A stretch of 64,000 nucleotides of DNA from Kaistella treverensis (GCF_900114045.1 NZ_FORQ01000001.1:930001-994000); one strand, 5' to 3'; shown: positions 17,930-27,077, counted from the first letter of the stretch. Notes: generated by a model not told the origin, from the sequence alone. Numbers and translations: made by a program.

Positions 17930-19963
17930 ATGTCAGATAGAAAGATGATTACGGCTGCGCTGCCCTACGCCAACGGCCCGGTGCATATTGGGCACCTCGC
18001 CGGCGTTTATATTCCGGCCGATGTTTACGCCAGATTTAACAGAAGACTGGGAAAAGACGTTGCTTTTATTTGCGGTTCCGATGAACACGGGATTCCCATT
18101 ACCATCCGGGCAAAAAAAGAAGGCGTTACACCGCAGGATATTGTCGATAAATACCACGAAATCATCAAAAAATCATTTTCGAATTTAGGAATTTCATTTG
18201 ATGAATATTCCCGCACCACTTCGCCGAAACATAAGCAGGTGAGTCAGGATTTTTTCACTACGCTATATAATAAGGATAAATTTTTAGAAGAAACTTCGGA
18301 GCAATATTTCGATGAGCAGGCCAACGAATTCCTTGCCGACCGCTACATCGTAGGAACCTGCCCGAATTGCGGAAACGAAAATGCCTACGGCGACCAGTGC
18401 GAAAAATGTGGCTCTACCCTTTCACCTTCGGAGCTGATCAATCCAAAATCCATGTTAAGCGGAAATGTTCCCATTTTAAAGGAAACCAAAAACTGGTATC
18501 TACCTTTAAATGATTACGAAGATTTTCTGAATGAATGGATTATTGAAGGTCATAAAAATGATTGGAAACCCAATGTTTACGGACAGGTAAAATCCTGGTT
18601 AACCGATGGATTGAAACCACGCGCCATGACCCGCGACCTGAACTGGGGCGTGCCCGTTCCGCTTCCAAACGCAGATGGTAAAGTGCTTTACGTTTGGTTT
18701 GATGCGCCTATAGGCTACATTTCTTTTACCCAGGAATGGGCAGAAAAAACCGGCAAAAACTGGCAGGATTTCTGGCAAAGCGAAAATTCCGACCTCATTC
18801 ATTTTATCGGTAAAGACAATATCGTTTTCCACTGCATTATTTTCCCGGCGATGATGAAAGCGCACGGCGACTACAAAATGCCGACAAATGTTCCAGCTTT
18901 TGAATTTTTAAATTTAGAAAACGACAAAATTTCCACGTCAAGAAACTGGGCGGTTTGGGCGCACGAATATGTGGAAGAATTTCCAGGTCAGCAGGATGTT
19001 TTGCGTTACGCGCTGCTTTCTTCAGCGCCGGAAACGAAAGACAATAATTTCACCTGGAAAGATTTTCAAACAAAAAATAACTCCGAATTGGTCGGAATTT
19101 TTGGAAATTTCATCAACCGCGTTGCGGTTTTAATTCATAAATATTACAACGGAATTGTGCCTGCCGGTGATGAAAATGCTTCGGAACTGAACGAAATCAG
19201 CAAAGCCGCGACCGAAGTAGAAACTTTCCTTGAAAATTTTGAATTCCGAAATGCTTTGGCTTCGATGATGAATTTAGCACGGTTTGGAAACCAATATTTA
19301 CAGATTGAAGAACCGTGGAAAACCATCAAAGTTCACCCGGAAAAAGCGGCAAATTCGTTATTTGTTGCCGCACAAATCGCGGCGGGTTTAGCACAGATCT
19401 GCGAACCATTTTTACCATTCAGTGCGGAAAAACTGCAAAAAATGTTCAATATGCCGCAAATAAATTGGCAGGAAATTGAAACCCACAAAGTGCTGTTAAA
19501 AACCGGACATCAGCTAAATCCGGCAGAATTATTATTTTCTAAAATCGAAGATGAAACGATAGAGTTTCAGATTCAGAAATTAGAAAACACCAAACAATCC
19601 AATAAAAAAACCAATCCAAAAGCCAGCCCGATGAAAGACGAAATTCAGTTTGATGATTTTACAAAAATCGACCTTAGAACTGCCACAATTTTAACCGCAG
19701 AAAAAGTAGAAAAAGCAGATAAATTATTGAAGTTTTCCGTAGACACCGGAGTTGACGTAAGAACTGTAGTTTCAGGCGTTGCCGAAAGTTTCACACCGGA
19801 AGAATGCGTGGGTAAACAAGTGATGATTTTGTTAAATCTCGCACCGCGAAAAATCCGCGGAATTGAATCTCAGGGAATGTTACTTTTAACCAACAATTCC
19901 GAAGGAAAACTGGTTTTTGTAACACCTGAAATAAAAGTTGAAAACGGCGTAGAAATCGGATAA
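17930..19963 (+). CDS. metG: Methionyl-tRNA synthetase
   Basis: Charges tRNA-Met. The protein has 677 residues. The HIGH motif is at 19-22 (PVHIGHLAG). A zinc knuckle follows in the connective domain ([19 protein letters not shown], about 140-158), and the KMSKS loop appears as KISTSRN. The C-terminal 110 residues form an EMAP/Trbp111-like tRNA-binding domain ([20 protein letters not shown] onward) joined by a Lys-rich linker. The ATG at 17930 is chosen because an upstream in-frame start at 17906 would overlap the -7 element and add residues that are not conserved. It is a single-gene unit ended by the hairpin at 19993. Confidence 0.98.
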   Translation: MSDRKMITAALPYANGPVHIGHLAGVYIPADVYARFNRRLGKDVAFICGSDEHGIPITIRAKKEGVTPQDIVDKYHEIIKKSFSNLGISFDEYSRTTSPKHKQVSQDFFTTLYNKDKFLEETSEQYFDEQANEFLADRYIVGTCPNCGNENAYGDQCEKCGSTLSPSELINPKSMLSGNVPILKETKNWYLPLNDYEDFLNEWIIEGHKNDWKPNVYGQVKSWLTDGLKPRAMTRDLNWGVPVPLPNADGKVLYVWFDAPIGYISFTQEWAEKTGKNWQDFWQSENSDLIHFIGKDNIVFHCIIFPAMMKAHGDYKMPTNVPAFEFLNLENDKISTSRNWAVWAHEYVEEFPGQQDVLRYALLSSAPETKDNNFTWKDFQTKNNSELVGIFGNFINRVAVLIHKYYNGIVPAGDENASELNEISKAATEVETFLENFEFRNALASMMNLARFGNQYLQIEEPWKTIKVHPEKAANSLFVAAQIAAGLAQICEPFLPFSAEKLQKMFNMPQINWQEIETHKVLLKTGHQLNPAELLFSKIEDETIEFQIQKLENTKQSNKKTNPKASPMKDEIQFDDFTKIDLRTATILTAEKVEKADKLLKFSVDTGVDVRTVVSGVAESFTPEECVGKQVMILLNLAPRKIRGIESQGMLLLTNNSEGKLVFVTPEIKVENGVEIG

Positions 19964-19992
19964 AAAAAACAATCAGCAAAAGTTGTATATAC

Positions 19993-20024
19993 AAAAGCCA
20001 CCAATGAAAAATTCGTGGCTTTTT
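19993..20024. terminator. Bidirectional terminator
   Basis: AAAAGCCAC and GTGGCTTTTTT pair around a 13-nt loop, between the convergent metG and methyltransferase genes. Confidence 0.82.
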
Positions 20025-20047
20025 TACTTTTTTTTTCGAAACGTCTT

Positions 20048-20752
20048 CTATTTTTTTGTCAGTCTTGCTAAATAAGAATCCTCTTCCTGAAGGATTTTTT
20101 CAATGCTAAAACCGTTGTTTTCAGCGGCTCTTCTAAAGGTTTCGAAATCCAGATAAAGCCATTTCATCGGTTTTTCAGTATCCAGTTTGTAATGCATAAA
20201 ATAATCGACTTCGCCGTAATAATGTCCCGCCGGTACCATCACGCCGCCATCTTCATCGAGGTCGTACATATAAATAATGTCTGTGCTGTCGATCAAAACC
20301 TGACCGTCATCATTTAATAAAGAATATAATTTTTCGAGGTAAGCATCTATTTTTTCTAAACTCTGAAAAATTCCCGTGCCGTTCATCAGCAATAAAATCG
20401 TGTCGAAAGTTTCATCCGAAAATTCCAGAATATCAGCGCAAACTGCATTTTTTACGCCGCGGAGTTTTGAAACTTCTACCGATTTCGGAGAAAAATCCAC
20501 GGCTAAAACGGGCAATTTTTTAATATTTTGAAGATACAAACTGTGCGAGCCGGCGCCGGAACCGATATCCAAAACTTTTCCGCGCGCGAGCTCCAGCGCT
20601 TTCTGTTCGATGTCATTCATCTCCTCAAAATCGCGAAAAAGATATTCCACCGGCAAATCGTCAATTTCAGAAATTGACGTTTCCGTGAGGATGTTTTCGG
20701 GATTTTGACCGTGGTAAAAATCCCAGATGGCCTGCCCCATTAAATCTTTCAT
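20048..20752 (-). CDS. Class I SAM-dependent methyltransferase
   Basis: Protein of 234 residues with motif I VLDIGSGAGSHSLYL and the following acidic residue in LPVLAVDFSP, the usual Rossmann SAM-binding signature, then FDTILLLMNGTGIFQSL as motif IV. The substrate is unknown and no family-specific motif is recognised. The start is set at the ATG at 20752; the longer open frame begins with a TTG and adds ten poorly supported residues. It is divergent from the DUF962 gene across about 100 nt. Confidence 0.82.
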   Translation of the reverse strand: MKDLMGQAIWDFYHGQNPENILTETSISEIDDLPVEYLFRDFEEMNDIEQKALELARGKVLDIGSGAGSHSLYLQNIKKLPVLAVDFSPKSVEVSKLRGVKNAVCADILEFSDETFDTILLLMNGTGIFQSLEKIDAYLEKLYSLLNDDGQVLIDSTDIIYMYDLDEDGGVMVPAGHYYGEVDYFMHYKLDTEKPMKWLYLDFETFRRAAENNGFSIEKILQEEDSYLARLTKK

Positions 20753-20856
20753 TCCATTTTTAATTTCCCCAAAATTAAGCAAATATTAAAAGTTACCGAA
20801 ACCGGAAAATCTTTCGAAAAGTTTGAGTATTTTAGTTTATTAAACATGAAAAAAAT

Positions 20857-21330
20857 ATGAGAAAAATCGACATTCTCTTCGCGGAATACGCGCAAAGCCA
20901 TCAAAACCACACCAATAAACTCATTCATTGGATTTGTGTACCGCTGATTTTCTGGGCAATATTGGGCTTTTTTTCGATAATTCCTTCGCCGCATTTTTTT
21001 CTCAGACATTTCGGCGCCATCAGCATCGTGTCGCTTGTCGCAATATTTTTGGTTTCCATATTTTACTTCCGGCTGTCCTGGCGCATTGCTTTGCTCATGA
21101 TTTTAATTATGCTGCTGTTCGAACATTTCATTTATTTCATCAACATTACTTTCGGCGAAAATTCCTGGATGGTTTACTTGGCGGTTTTCGTGCTTTCCTG
21201 GATTGGTCAGTTTTACGGCCATAAAATCGAGGGTAAAAAGCCGAGCTTTTTGAAAGATTTACAGTTCCTGCTCGTCGGGCCGATTTGGCTTCTGCACTTT
21301 GTTTTGAAAAAATTTCATTTGAAATATTAA
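20857..21330 (+). CDS. DUF962/Mpo1-like membrane protein
   Basis: Protein of 157 residues beginning with the family pattern AEYAQSHQNHTNKLIHWICV, where the H-x-x-x-N-x-x-x-H arrangement resembles the Fe-binding histidines of yeast Mpo1, a 2-hydroxy fatty acid dioxygenase. Four hydrophobic segments follow. The last carries FVLSWIGQFYGHKIEGKKPS, the second conserved His motif of the family. An enzymatic role in alpha-oxidation of hydroxy fatty acids is possible by homology but unproven for bacterial members. No terminator separates it from the next gene, 94 nt downstream. Confidence 0.85.
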   Translation: MRKIDILFAEYAQSHQNHTNKLIHWICVPLIFWAILGFFSIIPSPHFFLRHFGAISIVSLVAIFLVSIFYFRLSWRIALLMILIMLLFEHFIYFINITFGENSWMVYLAVFVLSWIGQFYGHKIEGKKPSFLKDLQFLLVGPIWLLHFVLKKFHLKY

Positions 21331-21424
21331 TGACTTGAATCAGGTTGATTTTTAACAGTTGTAAAAATGACTGAAGCTTTTTTTAAAAGACTTAAATTTG
21401 AACGATAAATTAAAACCAAAAAAA

Positions 21425-21823
21425 ATGGCAAAAAAGGCGGGAATTTTTATGCTTTTATTTTTCCTTTTTATTTCCTGTGGCACACGTGAGGAGGAAGCGG
21501 AAAACGAAAAATTCATCGGCGTGTGGGAATGGGTTTCTGCTACTGGTGGAATTTCCAACGAAAAATCCACACCAGAAAACACTGGAATTGCGCGTTCGTT
21601 AACGCTCACGGAAGATTATCTGTATTCCGTTACCGAAAACGGAAAAGTTGTGAAAGAGGGAACGTACCGTTCGGAGGATGATATTACCGATACCGATCAC
21701 CGCGAAAAACAGTTTTTAAGGCTGGTTAATTACCACGATTACATCGTTTCCGAAATTACGGATACCGATATGTATTTAGCAGACGACGTTGCTGATGGTT
21801 ATTCTTACCACTTCAAAAAATAA
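21425..21823 (+). CDS. Small lipoprotein with lipocalin-like pattern
   Basis: Protein of 132 residues. Residues 1-19 are a signal peptide ending FISC, so it is probably lipid-anchored. The mature part (IGVWEWVSATGGISNE, LTLTEDYLYSVTENGK, GTYRSEDDI, QFLRLVNYHDYIVSEI) is a series of amphipathic beta strands starting with the GxW of lipocalin-like domains. Ligand and function are unknown. The ATG at 21425 is chosen over the upstream in-frame start at 21398 because it places the Lys-Lys charge directly before the hydrophobic core. Confidence 0.72.
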   Translation: MAKKAGIFMLLFFLFISCGTREEEAENEKFIGVWEWVSATGGISNEKSTPENTGIARSLTLTEDYLYSVTENGKVVKEGTYRSEDDITDTDHREKQFLRLVNYHDYIVSEITDTDMYLADDVADGYSYHFKK

Positions 21824-21824
21824 A

Positions 21825-21851
21825 AAAAGGTCAGAAATTTCTGACCTTTTA
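21825..21851. terminator. Bidirectional terminator
   Basis: AAAAAGGTCAGAAA and TTTCTGACCTTTT form a continuous stem between the convergent lipoprotein and eRF1-like genes. Confidence 0.85.
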
Positions 21852-21864
21852 GTTTTCATTTGGC

Positions 21865-22242
21865 TTATTCGCCGTAATGCTTTTTCACGGTTTCCAGAAC
21901 CTGTTCCGGGCTCATTTGCTGCGCGGTATCCAGTGTAACTTTTAAGTTTTTAAACTGTGCCGTGTCTGCTAAATGATGTTTGAACTGCTCCTGAATATCA
22001 CCCGTTCCTGTTAAATAAAGCTCTTCGGTGTTGGTAATTAAACTTTCAAGTTCTTTAAAAAACTTCATTGTATTCGTCTGCTCAACATTATTTGCATTTT
22101 TCTCGCTCGAGTTGCCGCCCTGAACGTCTCTTTTCACGGGATCGCATAGAAAAAACTTGTAAGCGCTTTCAATGTCGTGATTTTTTACAACAATTGCGTT
22201 TTGAGTATCCATCCAGATTCCTGCTAATCTTCTTTCTGACAT
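21865..22242 (-). CDS. Small protein resembling an isolated eRF1-like (BaeRF/translational machinery) domain
   Basis: Protein of 125 residues, soluble. The layout is a short beta strand with GIWMDTQNAIVV at the N-terminus, a polar Asn/Glu-rich linker (about 42-60), then an alpha/beta half containing ELYLTGTGDIQEQFKHHL and a C-terminal LDTAQQMSPEQVLETVKKHY. This pattern resembles small bacterial proteins related to domain 3 of archaeal and eukaryotic release factor 1 (L7Ae-like), some annotated as translational machinery proteins. No GGQ motif or catalytic residue is present. Function is unknown and the family assignment is from memory. Confidence 0.62.
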   Translation of the reverse strand: MSERRLAGIWMDTQNAIVVKNHDIESAYKFFLCDPVKRDVQGGNSSEKNANNVEQTNTMKFFKELESLITNTEELYLTGTGDIQEQFKHHLADTAQFKNLKVTLDTAQQMSPEQVLETVKKHYGE

Positions 22243-22315
22243 AATAATTTATTTTCGCAAAGTGTAACAACAATGGTGCTAATTAGCTGTTAATGCTTGT
22301 TAATTGTCTGCAAGG

Positions 22316-23014
22316 TTATTTTCCAAGCACGAAAACCGCCGGGATTTTATGTAGTTCCGGCTTATTTTTTTGCCAGTCTTTGATGGTTAGAGTACGGATG
22401 AATTCAGCTTCCGGATCGTTAACATTTGCTGCGACGCAGAGTTTGGTTGTCGGTGCTAGAAACTTGCACAAATCGTCGAAAAGCTGGTTATTGCGGTACG
22501 GCGTTTCCATAAAAATCTGAGTAAAACCTGTTTGGTTTACCTGATTTTCCAGCCGTTTTATTTGAGATTTTTTTTCGGATTTATCAATTGGTAAATAACC
22601 GTTAAAAGTAAATTCCTGACCATTGAATCCACTGGAAATCAGCGCCATAACAATTGATGACGGTCCGTTTATCGGAACTACTTTTACGTTATTTTCGTGA
22701 CACCATTGCACCATTACATTTCCCGGATCGGCGAGACACGGCAAACCAGCTTCCGAAAGCAAACCAAAATCCTGACCTTTTTTCATCAACATCTGCGCTT
22801 CCTGCAGATCTTTTCGTTCGGTGTTTTTGTCCAGCAAAGATAATTTTAAGTCTGCCTGCTTTTTTTCCGGCGCAAAAAATTTGACCACTTTTCGGGCAGT
22901 TTTTTCATTTTCTACAAAAAAATAATCCGTTTTTAAAATATATTCTTTCACCGCGGGCGCAAAATAATCGAGCGGTGAATTTTCTGATAAATAAGCCGGA
23001 ATTAGGAAAAGCAT
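22316..23014 (-). CDS. RsmI-like tetrapyrrole-methylase-fold SAM methyltransferase
   Basis: Protein of 232 residues. LLSEAGLPCLADPG (about 85-98) and VVPINGPSSIVMALISSG match the SAM-binding loops of RsmI, the enzyme that 2'-O-methylates C1402 of 16S rRNA. The protein is shorter than RsmI (about 280) and the N-terminus starts with LFLIPAYLSENSPLDY rather than the usual GTLYLVATPIGN. It therefore looks like the Bacteroidota paralogue rather than RsmI itself. It follows the LMW phosphatase by 34 nt in a dnaA-linked cluster. The methylation target is not known. Confidence 0.85.
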   Translation of the reverse strand: MLFLIPAYLSENSPLDYFAPAVKEYILKTDYFFVENEKTARKVVKFFAPEKKQADLKLSLLDKNTERKDLQEAQMLMKKGQDFGLLSEAGLPCLADPGNVMVQWCHENNVKVVPINGPSSIVMALISSGFNGQEFTFNGYLPIDKSEKKSQIKRLENQVNQTGFTQIFMETPYRNNQLFDDLCKFLAPTTKLCVAANVNDPEAEFIRTLTIKDWQKNKPELHKIPAVFVLGK

Positions 23015-23048
23015 ATTTTTTGATAATTAAATTGGTGCGCAGTAATTT

Positions 23049-23510
23049 TTAAAAATTTGCCGCTTTTTTGCCCTTTTTTTTGATTTTTAAATCTTTCGCA
23101 ATTTTCTCACACGCCTTTTCTAAAAGCTGAAAAACCTCATCGAAATCTTTCATATCGCCCCAATACGGATCGGGAACTTCCAGGTTTTCCGCAAGCAGCG
23201 AAACTTTATTTCGGTCGTTTTCTGTTTTGGCTAAGGCTAAAACGTCGGCTAAGTTTTTTTTATCCATGCAGTAAATGCGGTCGAAGATTTGAAAATCCTC
23301 GTAGGTGAACGGACGTGATTTCTGCTCACAAATATCAATATTATATTTTGCCGCAATCTCGATGGAGCGGTGATCCGGCATTTCGCCTTCATGCATATCA
23401 ATTGTTCCGGCGGAATCTACCGTAAAATCCTCGTGTAATTTAGCCTGTAAAATTCCTTCTGCCAGTGGGCTTCTGCAAATATTTCCGAGGCAGACCATTA
23501 AAATTTTCAT
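23049..23510 (-). CDS. Low-molecular-weight protein-tyrosine phosphatase
   Basis: Protein of 153 residues. The P-loop CLGNICRS (nucleophile C7, R13) opens the protein and the general-acid loop DPYWGDMKDF is near the end, both diagnostic of LMW-PTPs. Cytoplasmic; substrates may be phosphotyrosine proteins such as capsule kinases, but none is encoded nearby. The start is taken at the ATG at 23510 because the family begins two to six residues before the P-loop; an upstream in-frame start would add nine residues. It lies 81 nt after dnaA with a weak terminator between them. Confidence 0.92.
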   Translation of the reverse strand: MKILMVCLGNICRSPLAEGILQAKLHEDFTVDSAGTIDMHEGEMPDHRSIEIAAKYNIDICEQKSRPFTYEDFQIFDRIYCMDKKNLADVLALAKTENDRNKVSLLAENLEVPDPYWGDMKDFDEVFQLLEKACEKIAKDLKIKKKGKKAANF

Positions 23511-23538
23511 ATTATATTTATTAATGACAAAATACAAA

Positions 23539-23567
23539 TAAAAAAAGGAATTTTAAAAAATCCCTTT
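23539..23567 (-). terminator. Possible terminator after dnaA
   Basis: On the minus strand AAAGGGATTTT and AAAATTCCTTT form a stem with one mismatch, followed by a T run. Read-through into the phosphatase gene remains possible. Confidence 0.45.
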
Positions 23568-23591
23568 GTTATGCTGCGTTTAATAACCAAT

Positions 23592-25046
23592 TTATTGTTT
23601 GATTTTTTCCGTTAATTCCTTAACGTATTTTTTAACTTCTTTATCAATTTTCGAAACATCTTTAATTGTGTCGCACGCGTACATCACGGTTGAATGGTCT
23701 TTTCCGCCCATTTCTTCACCAATCTTATTGAAGGTTGCGTTGGTGAATTCTTTAGCAAAATACATCGCCAACTGTCGCGGCAAAGCAATTTCTCTTTTTC
23801 GGGTTTTAGACAGTAGCTGCTCGCGCTGAATACCGAAATATTCACATACAACTTCCTGAATATAAGGAATGTTGATGACTTTTTTCTGGTTCGCCGCAAT
23901 CTTGTTGATGGTTTCTTTCAGCAATTCCAGTGAAAGTTCCGATTTATAAATCGTGGAATACGCGATAACTGAATTGATGACGCCGATAAGCTCACGAACA
24001 TTGGTTTTCACCTCCGAAGCCAGAAAATCCAGCATATCTTCGGTAAGGATAATTCCGTCGCGGCTGAGTTTATCAACGATAATTTTTCTGCGCGTGTCGA
24101 AATCCGGAGATTTTATTTCCGCAGAAAGTCCCCATTTGAAACGGGAAACAATTCGGTCTTGGATGTCTAAAATATCAACCGGCGCCTTGTCGGAAGTTAG
24201 AATGATTTGCTTTCCATTTTGATGTAAATAATCGAAAATATGGAAAAAGCTGTCCTGTGTAGATTTTTTACCGGATAGAAACTGGATATCATCAATTATT
24301 AAAACGTCGACCATTTGGTAGAAATTCGCAAATTCTGTTTGCTTGTGCGCTTTCGCCGCAGACACAAATTGCTGGATAAATTTCTCCGAAGAGAGATACA
24401 ATACCACTTTTTCAGGATACGCGTTTTTTACTTCCAAACCAACTGCGTGGCCCAGATGCGTTTTTCCAACACCGTAACCACCGTATAAAAACAGCGGATT
24501 GAAAGCGGTTGCGCCCGGTCTTTTTGCAATAGATTTTGCAACGGTAGATGCAAATTTATTGCTTTCACCTTCCACATAATTATCGAAAGAAAAATCAGCT
24601 TTCAGGTTAGAATCAATATTGATTTTCTTCATTCCCGGAACCACAAACGGATTAATCAGGTTCGCTGAAAATGACGGTGGCAAAGTTTCCTGCATTTTGG
24701 GTGTGGAAACACTTTTTCCTTTAACATTTAAAGTAATGGCCTTTTCCTGTCCCGTTGGTTTATTTTCCATGACAGAATACCATAATTTAACGCCTTTTCC
24801 GATGTTTTTTTTCAGCGCTGCAGAAAGTAAAGACAAATAATTATCTTCAATATATTCCTTGTAAAAGTCACTCGGAACCAAAAGGGTAAGATTATTGCTA
24901 ACAAGCGAAACAGGTCGAATATTATCGAACAGTAAATCAAAAGAACTCTCGAGTTTTTTCAGGTCGGTATGATTCTCCGCGGCGTTGAGGTTGTCCCTCA
25001 TAAACTGCAGACACTTTTCCCAAATAAGTGTTAAATTTTCGTCCAT
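23592..25046 (-). CDS. dnaA: Chromosomal replication initiator DnaA
   Basis: Protein of 484 residues. Domain I is at about 1-90, and a linker at about 95-145 precedes the AAA+ domain. Walker A is GGYGVGKTH (189-197) and Walker B is VLIIDDIQFL (248-257). Domain IV has the DnaA signature GGKDHSTVMYACDTI near residues 447-461, which contacts DnaA boxes. The ATG at 25046 is supported by the conserved domain I start. The flanking gap 25047-25180 has no recognisable cluster of TTATNCACA boxes, so the origin is not evident here. Confidence 0.98.
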   Translation of the reverse strand: MDENLTLIWEKCLQFMRDNLNAAENHTDLKKLESSFDLLFDNIRPVSLVSNNLTLLVPSDFYKEYIEDNYLSLLSAALKKNIGKGVKLWYSVMENKPTGQEKAITLNVKGKSVSTPKMQETLPPSFSANLINPFVVPGMKKINIDSNLKADFSFDNYVEGESNKFASTVAKSIAKRPGATAFNPLFLYGGYGVGKTHLGHAVGLEVKNAYPEKVVLYLSSEKFIQQFVSAAKAHKQTEFANFYQMVDVLIIDDIQFLSGKKSTQDSFFHIFDYLHQNGKQIILTSDKAPVDILDIQDRIVSRFKWGLSAEIKSPDFDTRRKIIVDKLSRDGIILTEDMLDFLASEVKTNVRELIGVINSVIAYSTIYKSELSLELLKETINKIAANQKKVINIPYIQEVVCEYFGIQREQLLSKTRKREIALPRQLAMYFAKEFTNATFNKIGEEMGGKDHSTVMYACDTIKDVSKIDKEVKKYVKELTEKIKQ

Positions 25047-25125
25047 TTTGTTAAAGCAATTTTCCCTCCGGTTGTTAGATTTGGTGGGAAGACAAATATC
25101 TCATATTTAAAATTCAAAAAAAAAT

Positions 25126-25158
25126 TTTTGTTCTATTGGTTATTTAGAAATATATTTG
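25126..25158 (+). promoter_or_regulatory. Promoter of the YbgC-type thioesterase gene
   Basis: TTTG at 25126-25129, 21 nt, then TATATTTG at 25151-25158, a full match to the Bacteroidota sigma-ABfr consensus. The ATG follows at 25181. Confidence 0.78.
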
Positions 25159-25180
25159 TATGAACAATTCTTAACATTAA

Positions 25181-25594
25181 ATGATACATACAACTCACTC
25201 AATACGAGTACGTTACGCCGAAACCGACCCGATGAAATACGTCTATTATGGCAACTACGCGCAGTATTTTGAAGTCGCTCGCGTGGAGCTTTTTCGGGAA
25301 CTAGGCATGCCATATGAAGCCATAGAACAGCGCGGAATCTGGCTTCCGGTATCACAATTTTCTGTTAAATATTTGAAACCCGCGCGCTACGACCAACTTC
25401 TCGAAATTCATACCTACATCACAAAAATTCCCGGTGTAAAAATTGAGTTTGATTATGAAATTTATAATGAATCTAAAGAGAGGATTACCGAAGCCAAAAC
25501 CACTTTGTTTTTCCTCGATGCTGAAAAAAATAAAGTCATTTCATGCCCCGATTTCTTAATGGATCTACTTCTGAAAAAATGGAATACTGACTAA
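25181..25594 (+). CDS. Acyl-CoA thioesterase, YbgC/FadM family (4HBT)
   Basis: Hotdog-fold protein of 137 residues that hydrolyses short or medium acyl-CoA thioesters. RVRYAETDPMKYVYYGNYAQY (about 9-29) contains the catalytic Asp (D16) and the Y-x-x-Y element of the 4-hydroxybenzoyl-CoA thioesterase family. The rest follows the family pattern through EARTTLFFL-like TEAKTTLFFLDAEKN. It has its own strong promoter, divergent from dnaA. Its stop codon overlaps that of the convergent pepE gene by 4 nt, so no terminator separates them. Confidence 0.92.
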   Translation: MIHTTHSIRVRYAETDPMKYVYYGNYAQYFEVARVELFRELGMPYEAIEQRGIWLPVSQFSVKYLKPARYDQLLEIHTYITKIPGVKIEFDYEIYNESKERITEAKTTLFFLDAEKNKVISCPDFLMDLLLKKWNTD

Positions 25595-26283
25595 AGCGCT
25601 GTTCCCGGTTCAATTTCGTACGGTTCTTTTCCTTTTTCGAAAATCCGCGTTTTTTCTCCGCCTTCAACGGTGGTTTTTTCACCAATTTTTCGAATCCAGT
25701 TTCCTTCGCGAAGTCCGACTACTTTCGTGTCGTTTTGCGTCAGAAATTCTTTAATCCGTGTTTCGCGCGTTTCTCCGTTGTGTCTCAAATCCGGATTTGG
25801 ATCCAGATAATGCGGATTCAAATTAAAATTCACCAAGCCCATACAGTCAAAACCCGGCGGATACACAATCGGCATATCGTTCGTGGTTTTCATATTCAGG
25901 CCAGCGATATTCGAGCCGGCACTCGTGCCGAGATACGGTTTTCCGCTTTCCACATTTTGCTTTAAAACCTGCATTAAACCTTTTTCATGCAGCATTTTCA
26001 CCAAAAGAAAAGTATTTCCTCCACCGGTAAAAAATCCTTTCGCATTATTTAAGGCTGAAATTTGGTCATCAAATTCGTGCAAACCTTTTACTTCAATATT
26101 TAATATTTTAAAAAAATCCGCGGCTTTTGCCGTGTATTCTTCATGCGAAATTCCGCCCGGTCTTGCGAACGGTATAAATATAATCTCAGAAATTCCGGCA
26201 AAAAGACGTAAAATTTCCGGTTTTAGATATTCCAGATAATTGCCACCGAAAAGTGTAGAAGTTGAAGCAAGCAGGACGTTCAT
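25591..26283 (-). CDS. pepE: Dipeptidase E (alpha-aspartyl dipeptidase)
   Basis: Cytoplasmic serine peptidase of 230 residues, class-I-glutamine-amidotransferase fold (peptidase family S51), cleaving Asp-X dipeptides. The nucleophile S121 lies in GTSAGSN. D136 and H158 (in LNPHYLDPNP) occupy the other triad positions, each offset by one from the Salmonella enzyme's S120/D135/H157. The N-terminus MNVLLASTSTLFGG is intact. It ends tail-to-tail with the thioesterase gene, overlapping by 4 nt. Confidence 0.95.
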   Translation of the reverse strand: MNVLLASTSTLFGGNYLEYLKPEILRLFAGISEIIFIPFARPGGISHEEYTAKAADFFKILNIEVKGLHEFDDQISALNNAKGFFTGGGNTFLLVKMLHEKGLMQVLKQNVESGKPYLGTSAGSNIAGLNMKTTNDMPIVYPPGFDCMGLVNFNLNPHYLDPNPDLRHNGETRETRIKEFLTQNDTKVVGLREGNWIRKIGEKTTVEGGEKTRIFEKGKEPYEIEPGTAL

Positions 26284-26443
26284 TGAATAAAGCTTTAAGT
26301 TAAGCTGTAAAGGTAATCAAAAACTCAATTTTAAATAATAGCAATCAGTGGGTTTCGATTATGACATTAATAATTAATTAGCTGATTTTTATCAACTTTA
26401 CGTTAATTTACTACAAAACTTCTTTTTCGGAATAAATTGAAAG

Positions 26444-26451
26444 TATATTTG
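26444..26451 (+). promoter_or_regulatory. -7 element of the 140-aa protein gene
   Basis: TATATTTG, an exact TAnnTTTG match, lies 31 nt before the ATG at 26483. No TTG is seen at the right spacing. Confidence 0.55.
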
Positions 26452-26482
26452 CATAGAATTTAATAACACAAATATTTTTATT

Positions 26483-26905
26483 ATGAATTACACGATTGTT
26501 GGTCTTTTTCCAAGTCCGGAAAACATTAAAGACGTGGCCGAAGGTTTAGAAAAGTCAGGAATCAAAAACCAGAATTACCTTATTTACAAAAGCGCAGCGA
26601 AACATACTGCCGGCGCGAGAGGAAATTTCTGGAAAAAATTGTTGGGAACCGCAGAACGAGAAGTTTCTGCTTCAAATGACAATCTTATTACCAGCGTAGA
26701 AGTGCGCAACGAAGAGGAATTTGCAAATGTTCAGGATTCTTTCAAAAAAAATAAAGCGGTCAAAATTTATGAATTTAAAGATATGACCATCGAAGAAGCG
26801 AAAGATCTAAATAACATCAAGAAAATGGTGGAAATGCGTGCAAAATCTCAAATTTATGCGATGCCGGAAATGTCGGTTTCCGCGAATTCAATCAACGAAT
26901 TATAA
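26483..26905 (+). CDS. Hypothetical cytoplasmic protein, ferredoxin-like N-terminus (general-stress-like)
   Basis: Protein of 140 residues without signal peptide or membrane segment. The first 40 residues (TIVGLFPSPENIKDVAEGLE, then KNQNYLIYKSA) follow the beta-alpha-beta pattern seen in general stress protein 17M-like domains, and a second strand-helix unit (NLITSVEVRNEEEFANVQDS) repeats it. A glycine-poor helical C-terminal region (about 100-140) follows. I cannot assign a function; a stress role is a guess from the fold pattern. It is a single-gene unit with its own -7 element and two downstream hairpins. Confidence 0.7.
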   Translation: MNYTIVGLFPSPENIKDVAEGLEKSGIKNQNYLIYKSAAKHTAGARGNFWKKLLGTAEREVSASNDNLITSVEVRNEEEFANVQDSFKKNKAVKIYEFKDMTIEEAKDLNNIKKMVEMRAKSQIYAMPEMSVSANSINEL

Positions 26906-26941
26906 AACACTTTTATACTAAATTATTTTTTATTGTTTAAG

Positions 26942-26970
26942 AATCTGTGCCGCCGGCGCAGATTTTTTTT
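26942..26970 (+). terminator. Terminator of the 140-aa protein gene
   Basis: AATCTGTGCC and GGCGCAGATT form a 10-bp stem with one G-U pair, followed by a run of T. Confidence 0.82.
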
Positions 26971-27011
26971 GGCTGCTTAAACATCATATTTTTTCATTTT
27001 AAGAAAATTGG

Positions 27012-27032
27012 CAGCTAAAAAGCTGTTTTTTC
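27012..27032 (+). terminator. Second hairpin with T run
   Basis: CAGCT, AAAA, AGCTG and then T6, between the 140-aa gene terminator and the rarA terminator. It may be a backup terminator. Confidence 0.5.
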
Positions 27033-27050
27033 CCATTCTGGTAAAACACA

Positions 27051-27077
27051 AAAAAAGCCGGTTTTAACGGCTTTTTT
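27051..27077. terminator. Bidirectional terminator at the rarA end
   Basis: AAAAAAGCCG, a 7-nt loop and CGGCTTTTTT, directly adjoining the rarA stop codon. Confidence 0.85.

Noticed and set aside
25047-25180. Replication origin beside dnaA
   Set aside because: No cluster of TTATNCACA-type boxes is visible in the gap; in Bacteroidota the origin need not be next to dnaA.
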